Notes under the pieces: generated by a model
Seen by the model: the letters and a program-made list of their open reading frames with translations, nothing else
What the model was told of the DNA's origin: nothing
The model's database searches: none
IMG/VR virus record: IMGVR_UViG_3300043775_002731
Span: 1-33,329 of that record
Direction: 5' to 3' (one strand)
DNA length: 33,329 bases
Source of the DNA: a virus
Part shown: piece after piece, positions 16,347 to 24,585 of the stretch
Numbering within the stretch: position 1 is the first letter of the stretch
Layout: every line of letters begins with the position of its first letter
Translations under genes and position numbers: made by a program

Positions 16347-18260
16347 ATGGAAACAATAGCATTCGACTTTGAAACATTTTACGACAACGAAACCAGCGCC
16401 TCCCCGCTTGGGACGCACGCCTATTTTGACGCGCTTTCGCTGGAGGACATTTACCGTGTCACTTTTGCCAGCACTTGTGGATTTGAGTGGGTGGGACACC
16501 CCAAAGACGCCGATTGGAGCGTGCTGACGGGCAAGATCGCGCTGGCCCACAACGCGGGGTTTGAAATTCAAGGCGTCCGGCGCTTGCGTGATCTTGGAGT
16601 CAAGATTCCAGACCCTGTAGCGTTACACGATACGGCTGACTTGTCTGCATACTGTGGATACCCAAGGGCTCTGAAAGGCGCTGCCCATGCGGTTCTCGGG
16701 GCTACCGTGGACAAAGGAATCCGAGACCGGGACATGAAGGGCAAGCACTGGCGCGACATGGATCAAGATTTGAAAAGCGCAGTAGATGAATACGCGCTGG
16801 AAGACGCCCGCCTCACTCTCAAGCTCTGGACCACGCTCAGCTCCAAGTGGCCCGAAGAAGAGCGTATTGCATCGCGCCTGTCCCGCGAGTGGGCGGCATT
16901 CGGAATTTATGCCGACCTCGACCAGATGGACGCCTCCATCAAACGCCTCAAGCAGACGGTTTGGGAGGCAGAACGCGGGCTCCCGTGGGTTGTCGCGGGT
17001 TCTACAAAGCCACTAAGTCCTAAAGCCCTTGGAATGGCTTGCCGTGAGGTGGGCATCCCTGCTCCAGCGTCTCTCGCTATCGGCAACGAAGACTGCGATG
17101 CGTGGATGGAGACATACGGGGACAAGTATCCTTGGGTGATGGCGATGAGAAACTGGAGGAGAGCAAACGCCCTCATCAAAAAGCTTGAGAGCATGAAAGT
17201 CCGGACCATCGACAACCGGATGCGCTACGAAATTAAATACTGGGGAGCGGGGATGACGGGCCGTTGGTCTGGAGCAGGCGGGGTAAACATTCAGAACCTT
17301 TCCGGCAAAGACCTTTTTGGCGTCAACATGAGGGATATGCTTGTCGCAGCTCCCGGGCATGTTCTCATCGCTGCCGACCTAGCTCAGATCGAGCCCCGAG
17401 TCGCATCATGGCTCGCTGGAGAAGATGAAGCTCTCGCTCAGATGGCCGCTGGAGTTTCCCCTTATATCGTTTACGCACGCCAAGCCATGGGCCTTGGAGC
17501 CGACGAGGTTTGGGCAAAGAACGACCCCCGCTACAAAATTGCCAAGATGTCGGTTCTCGGAGCTTCCTATTGCGCGGGGCACCACAGGTTCGGAGAACTC
17601 ATGCGAGCGAGCGGTATGAGTGATGTTTTGGACGCAGGCCCCCAATACGAAGACACCCCCGAGCGTTACGTCGAATACATCGAAGGCATAGGCAGAGGAG
17701 AATGGCTGAAAGCGTGGAGAGAAGCTGACGAACTTGGGAAAAAGCACCTCATGCGGAGCTGGGAAATTATTATGACGTTCCGCAATGGACGGCCAAAATT
17801 GGTTGCCCTCTGGAAGCAGCTTGGAGAAGTCGCGAAAAAATCTGCCGAGAGAGGGGAAGACTTGGTTCTTGGGCTCCCGAGCGGTAGGCAGCTCACCTAC
17901 AAGCACTGCCGTTTCCGCCGCATCCCGACAAAAGAAGGAGGGGGAAATGAAGTGGTAGCTGACATCGTTCGCAACGGGGTGGCGCAGTCCACCCGTATCC
18001 ACCAAGGAATACTCATTGAAAACCTCTGCCAAAGCATAGCCCGCGATTCTTTTAGAGACTGCCTGTTGGCGGTCCACAACTCCGGTTGGCGTGTGATCTT
18101 CCACGTCCACGATGAGCTAATTGTTGAAGTCCCCAAAGAACAGGCGGAGACCGCCAAACAGAAAATCCTCGCAGAGATGGCGAAGTCGCCTAAGTGGGCC
18201 CCCAACCTACCTGTCGAAGCCGAAGCAACCACCGCAGAAAAATACAGCCAAGCCAAATGA
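16347..18260 (+). CDS. DNA polymerase, family A (phage type, with 3'-5' exonuclease)
   Basis: A 637-residue replicative polymerase. Exonuclease domain: METIAFDFETF gives D7 and E9; LALHNAGFE-like region (ALAHNAGFEIQ, about 65-75) is Exo II; DEYALEDARLTLKLW (about 147-161) is Exo III. Polymerase: TGRWSGAGGVNIQNL (304-318), motif A ADLAQIEPRV with D344, motif B around K400 and Y408 (KIAKMSVLGASYCAGHH) and motif C FHVHDELIVEVP (H588, D589, E590). There is no 5' nuclease domain, as in T7-like and many phage enzymes. It copies phage DNA together with the primase-helicase three genes on. The downstream small gene overlaps by ATGA. Confidence 0.94.
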   Translation: METIAFDFETFYDNETSASPLGTHAYFDALSLEDIYRVTFASTCGFEWVGHPKDADWSVLTGKIALAHNAGFEIQGVRRLRDLGVKIPDPVALHDTADLSAYCGYPRALKGAAHAVLGATVDKGIRDRDMKGKHWRDMDQDLKSAVDEYALEDARLTLKLWTTLSSKWPEEERIASRLSREWAAFGIYADLDQMDASIKRLKQTVWEAERGLPWVVAGSTKPLSPKALGMACREVGIPAPASLAIGNEDCDAWMETYGDKYPWVMAMRNWRRANALIKKLESMKVRTIDNRMRYEIKYWGAGMTGRWSGAGGVNIQNLSGKDLFGVNMRDMLVAAPGHVLIAADLAQIEPRVASWLAGEDEALAQMAAGVSPYIVYARQAMGLGADEVWAKNDPRYKIAKMSVLGASYCAGHHRFGELMRASGMSDVLDAGPQYEDTPERYVEYIEGIGRGEWLKAWREADELGKKHLMRSWEIIMTFRNGRPKLVALWKQLGEVAKKSAERGEDLVLGLPSGRQLTYKHCRFRRIPTKEGGGNEVVADIVRNGVAQSTRIHQGILIENLCQSIARDSFRDCLLAVHNSGWRVIFHVHDELIVEVPKEQAETAKQKILAEMAKSPKWAPNLPVEAEATTAEKYSQAK

Positions 18261-18457
18261 CGAAAACAAAGCCAAAAAAACGCAAGCCCCCGCAATGGAA
18301 AGGGAACCCGGACATCCCCGGTTGGTATGTCGTGTTCCAACGAGGGCGGGGAGTAGACGTGCTCTTCTGGGGCGGCGTGGACTGCCCCGTCTTCGAGAAG
18401 TTCTCCGAGACTGAATCTCTTTACTTCGGACCTTTCCGCTTGCCCTTCGCTGTATGA
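18257..18457 (+). CDS. Small basic hypothetical protein
   Basis: A 66-residue protein starting MTKTKPKKRKPPQWKG. The start is chosen at 18257 because it gives the ATGA overlap with the polymerase stop; a longer frame from 18194 is a shadow. The N-terminus is Lys/Arg-rich. The rest, PGWYVVFQRGRGVDVLFWGG and YFGPFRLPF, resembles small strand-rich phage proteins that begin with a PGWY motif. Function unknown. It is translationally coupled both ways, overlapping the primase start by 4 bases. Confidence 0.65.
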   Translation: MTKTKPKKRKPPQWKGNPDIPGWYVVFQRGRGVDVLFWGGVDCPVFEKFSETESLYFGPFRLPFAV

Positions 18458-20655
18458 TTTATCTCGGCCTTAAAAATCTCGCTTCGCAAGAAGTCCGCAC
18501 TTTCTCAAACCCTCTGCAAGAGAACGTCCGAGTTCAGCCCAAGGAGCCAACAGGTATGGACAAGGAGGCAAGACGCAAGTGGCTCTCCGATTCATCCACC
18601 GACACCTGTGTTTTTTCCCTCTGGGAAGGTTTAAACACAAGTAATCGCATCAACGCAAAGGCCGAGAACCCGCCGTGGAAGATGCACGGACTGGTCGTCG
18701 ATTACGACGCCCCTTCCCCCGGCAACCTCCAGCAAATCCGCGCCAATGTGGAGCAGATTCTCAAAGACACGCCCGTCTTGCTCCCTCAGTGGGGGGTTAT
18801 CACTCCGAGCGGCAACCACCGACTCGTATGGGAGTTTGAATCCCCGCTCAATGTGGGGGACTCCGGAGACGCTTTTATTCTGGAAACGCTGGAGGCGCTG
18901 AAAAAACTCCTCAAGCTTCCCTTGTTGCTGGCTGGTCTGGACGAAGCGGCTTACAAGAAGCCCTCCACCTACTACGACATTGGTGGAATATGGGAGCGAT
19001 TCAATGCTGACCCTCTCCCATGCTCGGAAGTTCAAGGCGTCTTCTTCAAAGCCGTCAAAACAGTTTCTAAGGGGAAAGCGCCAAAAGGGTCCACGGAAAT
19101 CCCCATGGATTTGGTCTTCAAAGAAATCGAGGCGAAGTTCCCGGGCAAGTGGCCCAAAGATGTCCCATTTGAGGATGGCTGCTTGGGACCCGCCGTCTGG
19201 CATCCCGACGCAAAGAACCAGAAGACGACGGTTTACAGACCGTGGGGAATTTACTGCTTCAGCGCCGAGGACAGGCTGTTCAAATCCTACGCCGAGATTC
19301 TGGGTAAGGATTTCACACGCAAGTTCGAGGAGAACAAAATCGGAGCCGCCACAGAAGCCATCTACTACATCCCCCGCGTAGGCTACTACCGCAAATGGCC
19401 CGATGGGGCTTGGAGAGCGCAGCCGAAGGATGACTTGATCCTTTATCTCGCTGGGGCTCAGGGGTTGAGCCGCGCCAAGGGGCAAGGAAACAGCCCTTCA
19501 GAAGTTGAAAGTGCGCTACTACATATTCAACAAAGCCGAGTTCTCGACGGAGCCGTTCCTGTTGTCTACGACAACCGCGAGACCCTCCACATCGCGGGCA
19601 GGCGCTTCCTTAATCTGGCACGGGTGAAAGTGCTTGAGCCGGACACCACAACGCCAAACCCCCAGTGGGGCCAAGGGTTCCCATGGATCGCGGCGTGGAT
19701 GGGGTCCATGTTCACGCCCAAAAAGCAGCTTGTCTACTTGTTGGCTTGGTTGAAACTTTTTTATGAAGGAGCCCGTAATGGCTCCCTCAATCGAGGACAT
19801 GCGGTGTTCATGGTTGGAGGGACCAACCGAGGGAAAACGCTTATGAACGCTTTTTGGATTCCTCTTCTTATGGGCGGGGGCTCTGAAGCCGGGGACTTCC
19901 TCGTAGGTGGGGAGTCGTTCTGCAAGGAGCTCTTGGAGGTTGGTCACTGGCACATTGACGACTCTTTGGCTGCGAGTGACCGAATCCAGCACCAGAAATT
20001 CTCGGAGCGCGTCAAACGACTCATCGCTAACCCGATGGTCGCCTACCACCCCAAGTTCGTAGACCGCCAGATGGTCCCGTTCAACGGGCGGCTCATGGTT
20101 ACATTAAACGAAGACCCGATAAGCCTGCTGATGATACCGGACTTGGACCGGAACATCGAAGACAAGCTCATGGTGTTCGGGCTGAACTCTAAACCATTTG
20201 TGTTCCAAGGAAACGCCACCACTGAGCGCACTTTGCGTCAGGAAAGTCCTTTTTTCTTAAACTGGCTACTCAACTGGAGGCCCTTGAAGAGTTTAGTCAA
20301 CACGAACCACCGCTGGGGGATGCAAAACTACATCCATCCGGTTGTCCGCCGAGAAGCTGTTGCAAACTCCTACGACTCAGACCTCTCAGGCGTTTTGGAC
20401 ATTCTTTGGGAGACCGATAACGACTTGGTCGAACTGGCCGCGAAGAAGGAGCCGTGGGTGGGCACTGCGGCGGGCCTCACCAGCATCATTAACTCACACC
20501 CATCCGTGCGCGGGTTAGTCCACGCTATGACTGTGCGCTCCATAGGTATGCGCTTATCAAAACTGGCAAAAACCTCTGGCACGGGCGTCAAAGTCGTTCC
20601 GAGTCATTCAAAAGCAAAAACAGAATCCACAAAATACGCAATACACCATAGATGA
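18454..20655 (+). CDS. Primase-helicase (SF3/D5-like ATPase domain)
   Basis: A 733-residue protein. The N-terminal ~200 residues have HGLVVDYDAPSPG (D83, D85) and GVITPSGNHRLVWEFES (H122, R123), the arrangement seen in archaeo-eukaryotic-type primase or related phage N-terminal domains. The C-terminal part is a helicase: Walker A GGTNRGKT (455-462), HWHIDDSLAAS (Walker B-like acidic pair, about 497-507), then MVTLNEDP as a sensor-like segment (about 549-556). Together these would open and prime the phage origin for the family A polymerase. Primase activity is inferred; the helicase motifs are visible. ATGA overlaps link it to both neighbours. Confidence 0.8.
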   Translation: MIYLGLKNLASQEVRTFSNPLQENVRVQPKEPTGMDKEARRKWLSDSSTDTCVFSLWEGLNTSNRINAKAENPPWKMHGLVVDYDAPSPGNLQQIRANVEQILKDTPVLLPQWGVITPSGNHRLVWEFESPLNVGDSGDAFILETLEALKKLLKLPLLLAGLDEAAYKKPSTYYDIGGIWERFNADPLPCSEVQGVFFKAVKTVSKGKAPKGSTEIPMDLVFKEIEAKFPGKWPKDVPFEDGCLGPAVWHPDAKNQKTTVYRPWGIYCFSAEDRLFKSYAEILGKDFTRKFEENKIGAATEAIYYIPRVGYYRKWPDGAWRAQPKDDLILYLAGAQGLSRAKGQGNSPSEVESALLHIQQSRVLDGAVPVVYDNRETLHIAGRRFLNLARVKVLEPDTTTPNPQWGQGFPWIAAWMGSMFTPKKQLVYLLAWLKLFYEGARNGSLNRGHAVFMVGGTNRGKTLMNAFWIPLLMGGGSEAGDFLVGGESFCKELLEVGHWHIDDSLAASDRIQHQKFSERVKRLIANPMVAYHPKFVDRQMVPFNGRLMVTLNEDPISLLMIPDLDRNIEDKLMVFGLNSKPFVFQGNATTERTLRQESPFFLNWLLNWRPLKSLVNTNHRWGMQNYIHPVVRREAVANSYDSDLSGVLDILWETDNDLVELAAKKEPWVGTAAGLTSIINSHPSVRGLVHAMTVRSIGMRLSKLAKTSGTGVKVVPSHSKAKTESTKYAIHHR

Positions 20656-21125
20656 AAACCCTAATACAAGAAACCATAGAAGCGCACCTCGCAGATGACG
20701 AGGAGATTGTTCTCGCGGACGGCTTTGAAAAAGCCTTCGTCGGGATAGCGCGACAGTTCGGAAAACCCTTCGCCGTGTACGACCGGAGCCTCTGTTTAAT
20801 GGCTTTGACGGAGCAAGAAATGAGCAACGAAGAGGCGGAGGAATACATGGCATTCAACACCGAAGGGGCGTGGGTGGGGGAGAACACCCCCGCGTTTATG
20901 GAATTCGCGCCGACCGACGAAGAGAAACGCATTGAAAAATTCGTCACGGCCCTCATCCACCTAACTAAGACGGCGGAGCTTTTGGACGAAAAGACGCAGC
21001 TTCTGGAAAGCTTTGTGAGTGCCCTCGCTTATTTTTTAAAGGGCTACAATGAAATGGAGGGAATTCCCCACCTCCCGGGGGCACGAGACGCCCTTGAAGC
21101 CGTAGAATCCTTTTTAAAAGACTGA
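20652..21125 (+). CDS. Conserved-looking phage hypothetical protein
   Basis: A 157-residue protein. Residues 20-85 read ADGFEKAFVGIARQFGKPFA then VYDRSLCL, then EEAEEYMAFNTEGAWVGENTP. This pattern (DGFE.AF.G...QF..P.AVYD ... EEAEEY..FN..GAW.GE.TP) is found in many phage and plasmid proteins of unknown function. The C-terminal half is a separate helical segment. It starts inside the primase stop (ATGA) and ends one base over the next gene. No function is known to me. Confidence 0.75.
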   Translation: MKTLIQETIEAHLADDEEIVLADGFEKAFVGIARQFGKPFAVYDRSLCLMALTEQEMSNEEAEEYMAFNTEGAWVGENTPAFMEFAPTDEEKRIEKFVTALIHLTKTAELLDEKTQLLESFVSALAYFLKGYNEMEGIPHLPGARDALEAVESFLKD

Positions 21126-21364
21126 TGAAAAAAGTAAGTGAAGACTTAGAGGTCATGTTTACCCGGGAGGTGCTGGCGGCAATGATAAAGTGCGCGTACA
21201 TAGACGCTAAGCACGTTTCGGAAAATATGGACCCAGACATCCAAAGAGAGGCGGAGGTCAACCAAGAGTCGGCGTTAGCTTTTTTCTCAAGCCGCTTCTT
21301 CAGGGAATACTGTGAGATATTTAATCTACCCGCCAACTCGATTTATATAAACGCTTTAAGATGA
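21125..21364 (+). CDS. Small hypothetical protein
   Basis: A 79-residue helical protein starting MKKVSEDLEVMFTREVLAAM. It has no cysteine motif or membrane segment. Its start overlaps the previous stop by one base (TGATG) and its stop overlaps the next start by ATGA. The regular coupling supports it being a true gene. Function unknown. Confidence 0.65.
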   Translation: MKKVSEDLEVMFTREVLAAMIKCAYIDAKHVSENMDPDIQREAEVNQESALAFFSSRFFREYCEIFNLPANSIYINALR

Positions 21365-21558
21365 ACAAAGAATACCCAAAATGGGCGTGCTGGGACTGTG
21401 GAACCAAGCACGGCGCAAACAAGAAGCAAGACCGCATATCCTCTTGGCACTATGGAAAATGTGATGTCTGTGACGAAAATAAAAATGTTACGGAGCCCCG
21501 CGACTTTGGCCATTTTCCTAACTGGTTCAACCCAAAGGGGAAAAAAGTATGGGCATGA
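21361..21558 (+). CDS. Small zinc-ribbon-like protein
   Basis: A 65-residue protein starting MNKEYPKWACWDCGTKHG. Two CxxC pairs, CWDC near residues 10-13 and CDVC near 34-37, are spaced like a four-cysteine zinc ribbon. Such small phage zinc proteins often bind nucleic acid or RNA polymerase, but no target can be read. ATGA overlaps join it to the genes on both sides. Confidence 0.7.
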   Translation: MNKEYPKWACWDCGTKHGANKKQDRISSWHYGKCDVCDENKNVTEPRDFGHFPNWFNPKGKKVWA

Positions 21559-21944
21559 GTGAATCACTGCGCCAACTGGAACAAGAACGCGACGAGGCGA
21601 AAAAGCAACTATCTTCAACCCATAGATGGATTGAGCGGAATCATGCAGACGGGTTCATCGATTCGCTAAGTTATTCACAGAACTTAGAAAGAGTCGCGGA
21701 TAATTGGTATGGTCGCCTTGACATTGTGGAGCGCGAGCGAGACGAAGCGCGACAGGCATTTGTCATTGCAACAGATCAAATGGTTTTAGCGCAGTGCAAA
21801 TTGCGAGAGGCAAACACATTGGCCGAGAAAGCCAATGAACTCGTCGCTCGTTGGGACCAGCCATCGTGGAAAGACACCGCTCCGACTGCGGGGTTCATCA
21901 ACGCACTCCGAGATGCGGTAAAAGCCTACGAGGAGAAGCCATGA
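21555..21944 (+). CDS. Coiled-coil hypothetical protein
   Basis: A 129-residue protein starting MSESLRQLEQERDEAKKQL. The ATG at 21555 is preferred to the one at 21549 because it gives the operon's usual ATGA overlap with the previous stop. Two heptad-like segments, about 3-22 and 57-90 (VERERDEARQAFVIATDQMV), suggest a coiled coil. The C-terminus (AGFINALRDAVKAYEEKP) is a motif common in small phage proteins with a 'NALRxAVxxYE' ending. Function unknown. Confidence 0.68.
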   Translation: MSESLRQLEQERDEAKKQLSSTHRWIERNHADGFIDSLSYSQNLERVADNWYGRLDIVERERDEARQAFVIATDQMVLAQCKLREANTLAEKANELVARWDQPSWKDTAPTAGFINALRDAVKAYEEKP

Positions 21945-22435
21945 GTGAAGAAGAATTTAACGAAGCTGTGCGGCTGAACTTCCACGATCTCGTCAGAACC
22001 GCTTCGTCCGTGCTGCGCTGCGAAGCGGCAGCCGAGGATGCCGTGCAACAGACGCTTGTGCGCGTCTGGAAGAATATTGAAGCCTTCGACCCGAAGAGGG
22101 GCTCCATTGAAGCACTACTCCATGTCGCAGTGAAACGCCAAGCGTTGGATCACCTGACGTCCCTGAAGCGCAGGATCGCGGTTATGGAAGGTTTCTGGGG
22201 CGAATACATTACCGGGGAGCGTCCTAAAAGAGATGACCCACGGATGAACCGATTGATAGCCGCATTGGGGAAGCTCCCCGATAAGCCCCGCTCCCTCATC
22301 CAAAAACGCTTTTTCGAGGGCAAGGCTGTTGCGGTTATAGCGAATGAGGTGGGGCTGTCGAAAAGCGCCACGCAAGCCCGCATCCGCCGAGCCGAAGGAG
22401 CCCTCCGCCGCCTCGCACGAAAAGAGCCCTTATGA
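21941..22435 (+). CDS. ECF-type RNA polymerase sigma factor
   Basis: A 164-residue protein; the start at 21941 gives an ATGA overlap with the preceding gene. Region 2 spans about 10-75 (EDAVQQTLVRVWKNIEAFDP then RGSIEALLHVAVKRQALDHL), including the -10 recognition helix area. Region 4 is about 105-160 (LPDKPRSLIQKRFFEGKAVA, VGLSKSATQARIRRAEGALR), with the -35 helix-turn-helix. No region 1 or 3 is present, as in ECF factors. It would direct host RNA polymerase to phage promoters; late genes are a natural target but this is inference. No anti-sigma gene is beside it. Confidence 0.85.
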   Translation: MSEEEFNEAVRLNFHDLVRTASSVLRCEAAAEDAVQQTLVRVWKNIEAFDPKRGSIEALLHVAVKRQALDHLTSLKRRIAVMEGFWGEYITGERPKRDDPRMNRLIAALGKLPDKPRSLIQKRFFEGKAVAVIANEVGLSKSATQARIRRAEGALRRLARKEPL

Positions 22436-22629
22436 TACACGAATTTAGGGACCCCATCCCAGTAATAACCCCACTGGGAGGGGGATACGCAATATATGTA
22501 CGAGATTCCGGAGCTTTTGAAAACGACGTCTGGACTGTTGTTTTGGAAGACGGAGGAGAAGTCAGGCACTTCAGGACAGATCAGATAAAACTCTACAAAA
22601 ACGCAACCTTCGACATAGAACCAAAATGA
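22432..22629 (+). CDS. Small hypothetical protein
   Basis: A 65-residue protein starting MIHEFRDPIPVITPLGGGYA. It is strand-rich (WTVVLEDGGEVRHFRTDQIK), with no motif for an enzyme. ATGA overlaps join it to sigma and to the following gene. The opening FxxPIP pattern also occurs at the start of the next protein (FAGPIPRHLYVWVD), suggesting the two share a domain type. Function unknown. Confidence 0.65.
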   Translation: MIHEFRDPIPVITPLGGGYAIYVRDSGAFENDVWTVVLEDGGEVRHFRTDQIKLYKNATFDIEPK

Positions 22630-23168
22630 AGCATACATTCGCAGGCCCAATACCGAGACACCTTTACGTATGGGTTGACTCAAACTTCACACACAAAGAA
22701 CCCTGCGGGCTGGTCCGCGCTGTCTGGTTCGGCATGAACTCTTACCCCGGACGGGCGTGGGGTTTAAACATAATGTTTGAAAATGGAGCGATCTACCGCA
22801 ACCTGCCGCCGCACGCGATTACATTTTCCCCCGTCGTCCTCGTAGACTGGCCAGTAAACAAGGCGCAGTTCTGGGATTGCTACGGGTGGGAGTGGACAGC
22901 GCTCGTTTACCCATACCTAGACGGCTTGGCCTGCCGAACGATATGGGGTGATGAGGGGCAGTATTTGTTCTCAGTTGCCCCGGTGGGGGACGCTTTTTCA
23001 GCCTACCCTGAACAGGCAAAAGAGTTCCTTTTCATCCAGTTATCCAATAATCGGCTGACCATTCAACCCACGAATCATGTGTTCATGGAAGAAAAGTCGT
23101 TCACTCTGCCAAAAACATCACCCACGCCAAGGCTTGTCAGGCAGGACAAAGTGTGGCACTGCGAATAA
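22626..23168 (+). CDS. Hypothetical protein
   Basis: A 180-residue protein starting MKHTFAGPIPRHLYVWVDSN. It has many aromatics (WDCYGWEWTALVYPYLDGLA) and only a few cysteines, and no membrane helix or known motif. The N-terminal segment up to about 75 (GLNIMFENGAIYRNLPPHAI) resembles the preceding small protein in layout. A GGTTTAAAC motif lies within the gene at 22761. Position in the operon is the only functional hint. Confidence 0.65.
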   Translation: MKHTFAGPIPRHLYVWVDSNFTHKEPCGLVRAVWFGMNSYPGRAWGLNIMFENGAIYRNLPPHAITFSPVVLVDWPVNKAQFWDCYGWEWTALVYPYLDGLACRTIWGDEGQYLFSVAPVGDAFSAYPEQAKEFLFIQLSNNRLTIQPTNHVFMEEKSFTLPKTSPTPRLVRQDKVWHCE

Positions 23169-23172
23169 ACCT

Positions 23173-23394
23173 ATGATTGTTCCTAAACACGTATACTCAC
23201 ACTCAGCTATAACCCGCGTGTTCGCTGGGCAGGAGGAGAAATACCCAACCACCAAAGCCAAACTGGAGCATAGTCGAAAGTGCCTCGCCGTATGCGTCCA
23301 AAACAACTGGAGAACGTCGATGGTGCTGTGGGGAGAGACGGTGGTAGCCCTCGAAAACGCAATTTTCGCTGAAACAGTGCATTTCCAAGCCTAA
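23173..23394 (+). CDS. Small hypothetical protein
   Basis: A 73-residue protein with the chosen start ATG at 23173 (MIVPKHVYSHSAITRVFAGQ), 4 bases after the previous stop. A longer frame from 23077 overlaps the previous gene and is less likely. It contains no recognised motif. A helical middle (KLEHSRKCLAVCVQNNWRTS) is followed by a hydrophobic strand. Function unknown. Confidence 0.55.
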   Translation: MIVPKHVYSHSAITRVFAGQEEKYPTTKAKLEHSRKCLAVCVQNNWRTSMVLWGETVVALENAIFAETVHFQA

Positions 23395-23931
23395 ATGATT
23401 GTCTCAAACTCAGGAACATTGGCAGCGGTCGTCCGTCAGGGCGATTATCTGGTCTTTAAAAGCGAAAAATGGGGTGTCGCCGTGGAATACAGCCCCGACG
23501 CCGAGCCCGGGGCCCCGGTTGTCGGTGGTTTTGCTGCCCAAAACGGGCGAGCTACCTACTTTAGCGCCGAAGAAACCTCCAAATTGCTACAAAACCACCC
23601 CCTAACGGTGGAGGATGAGCTGGTTTTGGCGCTCGAAATAGGCTCCAAGCGCCAAAGACCGAAATCGACCGTGGATGTGATTATGGGGGCAATCCGAATA
23701 TACGCGGACTCCGGATACGAGACCACCGCGCAGGCCCCGGTTTGGGATGGAAGGCTCACGAGGTTCCACAAAGAGGTTGTCGGCCCTCTGACCGGGTTGA
23801 CCTACACCCGGTTCCTTGCGAAAACCTACAAACGCATTCCAGCCATGCTACCGGGAGTCGAAATGTTCTCGTTGAACTGCCAACATTGGATCAGGGTTGA
23901 CTGGCCGAGGGTGGAGTCTCGCGGAAACTAA
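23395..23931 (+). CDS. Hypothetical protein, last gene of the operon
   Basis: A 178-residue protein starting MIVSNSGTLAAVVRQGDYLV, immediately after the previous stop with no gap. The N-terminal half is strand-rich; residues about 60-95 (ETSKLLQNHPLTVEDELVLA) are helical. No membrane segment or catalytic motif is visible. It is the last gene before the strong terminator at 23952-23995. I do not recognise the family. Confidence 0.6.
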   Translation: MIVSNSGTLAAVVRQGDYLVFKSEKWGVAVEYSPDAEPGAPVVGGFAAQNGRATYFSAEETSKLLQNHPLTVEDELVLALEIGSKRQRPKSTVDVIMGAIRIYADSGYETTAQAPVWDGRLTRFHKEVVGPLTGLTYTRFLAKTYKRIPAMLPGVEMFSLNCQHWIRVDWPRVESRGN

Positions 23932-23951
23932 GTTAAAAGGGGAACCAGCTA

Positions 23952-23995
23952 CAGGCTCACAGTGAGACCACTCTCTGTGAGCCTGGCCTTTTTAG
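23952..23995 (+). terminator. Strong intrinsic terminator of the replication operon
   Basis: CAGGCTCACAG (23952-23962) pairs perfectly with CTGTGAGCCTG (23975-23985), an 11-bp stem with a 12-base loop, followed by GCCTTTTTAG. This is a classic rho-independent terminator and closes the plus-strand operon ending at 23931. Confidence 0.88.
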
Positions 23996-24053
23996 GGGGT
24001 CGGGCTGGTTTTTGCCGTATAGCAGACTTTATGTATAGGCAGACCGGAAAAAT

Positions 24054-24357
24054 TAGGGAACTCCCGAAGTTTTAGGGAACCATTAGGGAACCTAATTTTC
24101 AGCGTTAGCGCATGCCTTAGAGAACTTTCTACGTTTTTTAGGGAACTAGGGAACTAGGGAACCTTTAAAAAACCTTACGCTATACACAGCCCACACGGTG
24201 GGGAACAGGCTACTGGCTATATATAATATATATTTTATTTATAATTTAAAATATGGTTCCCTAGTTCCCTATTCCCTCACAGCGCTACTGTTTTTCAACA
24301 GTTTACAAAATAGGGGACTTTTTCGCGAGGTTCCCTAGTCCCCTAACTAGTTCCCTA
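24054..24357. repeat. TAGGGAAC iteron array around an AT-rich core, candidate origin
   Basis: Exact TAGGGAAC occurs at 24054, 24073, 24084, 24139, 24147 and 24155 (the last three in tandem). The inverted form GTTCCCTA occurs at 24256, 24264, 24330 and 24350. Several one-mismatch copies lie among them. The two halves flank an AT-rich tract at about 24218-24254. Iterons around an AT-rich unwinding region are the form of replication origins and partition sites. No gene is visible in 23996-24521. The GC-rich CCCCCGGGGG (24406-24415) lies just to the right. Confidence 0.6.
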
Positions 24358-24521
24358 CCCGCTCCCCCCTCCTGTTTACCGGATTTTTTTAGTGTGCCGC
24401 CCCGCCCCCCGGGGGCCCTGAAATCGGATTATTTTTTTACCTCCGATCATATACGTATGTCGCTCGGCGCAAAGGGTGGCAGGGGAGACCCCCGCCGTCG
24501 CAACCCATTGGAATAAGGATG

Positions 24522-24543
24522 CTTATCCGGAATTCCGGACAAG
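24522..24543. repeat. Palindrome copy 1 (CTTATCCGGAATTCCGGACAAG)
   Basis: A member of the TTATCCGGAATTCCGGATAA family, with one arm mismatch (GGACAAG). It lies between the iteron array and the stop of the HTH gene at 24586. The remaining 24544-24585 shows no further element. Confidence 0.7.
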
Positions 24544-24585
24544 CCGAGCAGGTTGTTGACCCGTTAGGACTATTTACACAAGGCG

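Noticed and set aside
24054-24357. CRISPR or tandem satellite from TAGGGAAC copies
   Set aside because: The unit is only 8 bases, occurs in both orientations, and spacing is irregular; iterons fit better.
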